Assembly: GCA_030737875.1 (NCBI GenBank)
Contig: CM060924.1
Location: 145,818,197 to 145,882,196, forward strand
Source: Allium sativum
Taxonomy: Eukaryota; Streptophyta; Magnoliopsida; Asparagales; Amaryllidaceae
Length of the DNA: 64,000 bases
Direction of reading: 5' to 3'
Shown here: piece after piece, positions 60,739 through 64,000 of the stretch
How the letters are laid out: the number at the start of each line of letters is the position of its first letter
Position numbering within the stretch: position 1 is the stretch's first letter
The notes under the pieces: generated by a model
Database searches by the model: none
What the model saw: only the letters and a program-made list of their open reading frames with translations
Told to the model about the DNA's origin: nothing
Program-made: the position numbers and the translations under genes

Positions 60739-61110
60739 CACTACACCAGGAAAGGCCTTCAGTAGCGGTTGAAAAACGCTACCAAAGCCTTTGGTAGCGT
60801 TTTAACGAACTCTACTACATGTCACACAATTAAAAGTCTATTTTTTATTGTTGTGTTTTAATAATCACTACCAAATGTTTTATGCACCTGTGTTTTTTCA
60901 ACCGCTACCAAATCTTTTTGTTACATTTATTTTATATTTATAAATTTAGGTAGTATTTTTACATCTATTTTTGCAACATTTCTAAAATGCTACAAAAAGG
61001 TATTGATTGTTTTGTAGCATATTTTAAATGTTCTATAGTCGTATCAAAATCAGCAACAATCGTATAATTACCATACTAAAACCAACCAATCATATAATCA
61101 TCATACTCAA
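60739..61110 (+). mobile_element. CACTA (En/Spm) transposon terminus, extends right
   Basis: Starts CACTACACCAGGAAAGG, matching the CACTA terminal signature, followed by subterminal repeats in both orientations: GTAGCGGTTGAAAAACGCTA, TTTGGTAGCG, ACCGCTACCAAA, CACTACCAAA. The opposite terminus (CTGGTGTAGTG) is not found to 64000, so the extent is unknown; 61110 marks only the end of the recognisable subterminal region. No transposase seen. It interrupts the cysteine-protease fragment. Confidence 0.8.
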
Positions 61111-61539
61111 ATAATTAAGAACACGTTAGTCACATAAGTATTATCCATAACCATTTAGATAGTAGTTGTTTGAAAAAATAAGCAAATTCATATACCATAA
61201 GCATTCACAAAAAAATTTACACAACAAATACTAGCTAATATCATAATACATATAACAATTGAAGTCATGTCCATTGTTGCTGATGATCTTTACTCTGAAA
61301 AGGCTAATAACCTATCAACAAGTTCGATAATCGACAATAAGAATTTGTCATTAATTATCAGATAACATTCAAATAATAATATTAATTACTTATTATTAAC
61401 AAGCATATAAACAATAAAGCCATCCTAGTATACTAACCAATTCTACAGGATTACCTTACAAGTCCGACCGTGCTCTCTTCGAAAGCCAAAGCCTACATAA
61501 GTATAAGCACAACATATAGTCAAACAATCTTACACTTAC

Positions 61540-62600
61540 ATATAAAACTTTATTAAAATGATTATTTATAATCATTTATAAAATGTAGTTAATTTAAACT
61601 AAGATAATTTTATAAACTTGATTAATTTTTTAGAAATTTAGTTGATTTTTATTAACTTGATTAACTTAGTTAATTTATAATAATAATTATTATTATTAAA
61701 ACTCGGTTAACTTAATTATATTATTATTATAAACTTTGTTACTTTTTACAAATTTTGCTAATTATCATCAATATTATTATTTATAAAACTTTGCCAAATT
61801 AGTTATATTATTATTCTTATTTAAAAATTTAGTCCACTTAAACTTAGCTAATTTTTATTAACTTGGTTAACTTAATTAATTTCATTATTGCTGTTATAAT
61901 TAAAACTTAGTTAACTTAATTATATTATTATTATTGTAAACTTAGTTAATTTTTATAACTTAATTAATTCATCATAATCATCTTCATCACCATTGTTATT
62001 TATAAAATTTGTTAAATAGTTTTATTGTTATTTTTCATAAATTTTAGTTAGCTTAAACTTAGTTAATTTTATATGACTTCTTTAATTTTAACAAATTTAG
62101 TTAATTTAAAATACCATTATTCTTAAAACTTGGTTAACTTAATTGTATTGTTGTTATAAAATTTGTTAAGTTTTATTAATTTAGTAAATTCATCATCATC
62201 ATCATCATCATCATTATTATTTATAAAATTTAGTCTACTTAAACCTAGTTAATTTGATAAAATTTGTTTAAGTTTAACAAAACGTAGCTAATTTTTACTA
62301 ACCTAGTTAACCTAATTAATTAATTTATTATATTAGCTAATAATAATAGGTACTATAATTATTATTAGAGCTCAGTTAACTTAATTATTTTATTATTGTT
62401 ATTATTATTATTATTATAAATTTAGTTAAAATTTATAAACTGTGTTAATTCATCATCTTCATTATTATTTATAAAACTTTTTTAAATTATATAATATTAT
62501 TATTTATAAAACTTAATTAACTTAGACTTAGTTAATTTGATAAAACTTGTCTATATTTAACAAAACTTAGTTACTTGTATAAAACTTGTTGAACATACGT
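61540..62600. repeat. Degenerate AT-rich tandem repeat, about 205-240-bp period
   Basis: The phrase AAAACT(C/T)(G/A)GTTAACTTAATTAT recurs near 61698, 61902, 62126 and 62368 in similar contexts (TTTATAAAATTT, AATTCATCATC). An (ATC)n run lies at about 62190-62215. It may be internal to the CACTA element. No coding potential. Confidence 0.6.
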
Positions 62601-63775
62601 GAAATATGGGTTGTGAAAACAATGTTCATTGACAACATTATTTTCAACAGTGATTACAGAGGTAAATAGTATGCAAAGAGTTGAACTTAGTTAATGCAAT
62701 ATTTTAGGTAAATAGAAAGCCAAATTCAGCTCTTCTACTTCTGAAACTTTTCATATAGCTGAACTTTCAAATGAAAATGAAATTCACCAACCATTCAAAT
62801 TGCGCTTCAGGGCTCTTCTTTTTTTGCAGAGGTTTTCTCTATTATATGAGATGAGAATAAAGCCTCATGTTGTGGTGAGCTTATCATATTTTAATCCCTT
62901 TTTATTCTTTTTTTTTTAAAAAAAACAAAAATGTGTGATCTTATAAAATGAAGAGAACATACATATTTATATTTTAATCCTTTTTTATTCTCATCCATAA
63001 TTTGTTTTTGTTTTGTTTTGTTCTTTCTTTTTTTCCCCTTTAAGGGGATGTATTTATGATTTGATGATTAAAAATCGGAAGAGAACTACGAGGCGAAGAT
63101 GCAACTATAAATTGTGCGGATTGACTAGTCAAAATTTTAAAATTATAGAGACCATAAAAGTAGGAAGCAATCCTAGAAAAATCAGCATGGATTAACTAAT
63201 GGTTATGGTGGAGGTGAATAAAATTTGCTTTTAATTGTGCAGTTAACTTATCAAAAATGCATTATATGAATGAATTTTTTAAGACATAAATTCACTGATA
63301 TAGTGGCCTACTGGAAAAATTGTGAATATGTTGATTCACAATCTATTTATACAACAACAAACTAAAGAAAATGTACATGGGAAGAACAAAAGATTGCTAT
63401 ATAATTAATTATAAACCATATCTATTAAATAATGGCAAAGCAGAAAATTTTCCTGCTATTTACTTAATTCTCTCAGTTCTCCTTAAAACTTCGAAGATGC
63501 TTTTATTAAATTAAAATCATAGAACAATTTAAATTACATATTTATTATACATCTAAACTCTTCTAAAACTGCTTTAATAATATATATAAAACGATCCAAC
63601 ACATTCACAGATTCATTTTGAAACCAAACTAATATTACCTATTATACAGTTATACAGTACTATTTGTATATAATCTGATTTTCAACACATTCACATATAT
63701 ATTTTGAAGGCAAACTAATATTACCTATTATACAGTAATATATCGCAATATGACCCAGCATGAAACTAGACTGGA
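62601..63775. other. AT-rich region without recognisable gene
   Basis: A 60-codon ORF (63013-63195) with a basic stretch matches nothing I know. TATTACCTATTATACAGT is repeated at about 63635 and 63720 as part of a roughly 87-bp imperfect direct duplication. Otherwise nothing seen. Confidence 0.45.
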
Positions 63776-63779
63776 ACTG

Positions 63780-64000
63780 CTGTGCTTGAAACCATCATAA
63801 ACAATAACGCCACATGACCATACATTGAACATAGCACCATCATATTCCTCTATTTGTAAGCATCCACAGACATAATATAAAACATACTTTAGAACATTAC
63901 ATTTATAGCAAACTACAAGAGAATAAAATTTGATAACACTGAAAATTGAATTAACCTTTCACCTCAGGAATCATGCACTTCGGGCTATCATAATTTTCCA
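63780..64000 (-). pseudogene. SnRK3/CIPK-like protein kinase, two partial exons (gene or fragment, cut by window edge)
   Basis: On the minus strand an exon 64000-63956 reads ENYDSPKCMIPEV; a GT-AG intron (63955-63850, 106 bp) follows, and the next exon (from 63849) continues in phase as KEEYDGAMFNVWSCGVIVY. Together this aligns with kinase subdomains VIII-IX (APE motif, then YDGA..D.WSCGVIL) of plant SnRK3/CIPK kinases. APE is IPE and the conserved Asp of subdomain IX is Asn (FNVW instead of ADVW). After VIVY the kinase sequence is lost in this frame; FMLGHIA-like sequence appears in another. It is more likely a decayed fragment than a working gene. The rest lies beyond 64000. Confidence 0.5.

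Noticed and set aside
63013..63195. 60-codon ORF with basic stretch inside the region right of the CACTA end
   Set aside because: Too short, no recognised transposase or other domain.

Overview
This is nuclear DNA of a flowering plant, probably a eudicot; I cannot name the species. The evidence is AT-rich intergenic DNA, a multi-exon alpha/beta-hydrolase gene with short GT-AG introns, plant LTR-retrotransposon families (an Athila-type Ty3 element, Ty3 elements with initiator-Met primer sites, a small Copia-like element), MITEs with readable target-site duplications, and one end of a CACTA transposon. I see one apparently intact host gene. Nearly everything else is mobile DNA, much of it nested.

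Positions 1-30300 are a stack of related LTR elements. Positions 1-10904 hold the right-hand part of a LARD-like element (A, plus strand): a truncated 5' LTR (1-3509), a 1.04-kb internal region with no credible ORF (3510-4553), and a complete 6.35-kb 3' LTR (4554-10904). The two LTR copies differ at only about ten bases over 3.5 kb, so the insertion is recent. A sits inside the decayed gag (10905-11822, minus) of a Ty3 element B. The 5' LTR of B (12011-22656, minus) is itself split by a 7.3-kb LTR (F, 13510-20841, minus) with near-matching 5-bp flanks, which looks like a solo LTR. Further right come LTR parts of C (22657-24768), D (24769-24933), E (25012 to about 30055, plus) and a 228-bp LTR end (30071-30298, minus). 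The A, F and E LTRs share conserved blocks, a GC-rich leader-like region and several minisatellites.

Positions 30299-41386 are the gene-bearing island: a MAGL/CSE-type serine hydrolase gene (33707-36183, plus), two MITEs upstream with clear target-site duplications (32034-32223 and 32515-33092), a candidate TIR element (37551-39155), and AT-rich spacer.

Positions 41387-55470 are a 14.1-kb Athila-type retrotransposon with both LTRs, a primer site and a polypurine tract. Its gag-protease and RT-RNaseH-integrase regions are readable but carry a frame break, three in-frame stops and a changed protease active-site residue. A 2.25-kb non-autonomous Copia-like element (43928-46175) with a perfect 5-bp target-site duplication sits in its leader.

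Positions 55471-64000 contain three MITE-like elements, a decayed papain-type cysteine-protease exon (60620-60738) cut exactly by a CACTA terminus (60739), an AT-rich degenerate tandem repeat, and at the right edge two spliced exons of a SnRK3/CIPK-like kinase on the minus strand.

The most unusual feature is the giant-LTR family (A/F/E): LTRs of 5-7 kb, arrays of GGGTT...AACCC hairpins, independently expanded minisatellites, and a 250-bp module that is internal in A but inside the LTR-like sequence of E. No CRISPR array, rRNA gene or functional tRNA gene was seen.
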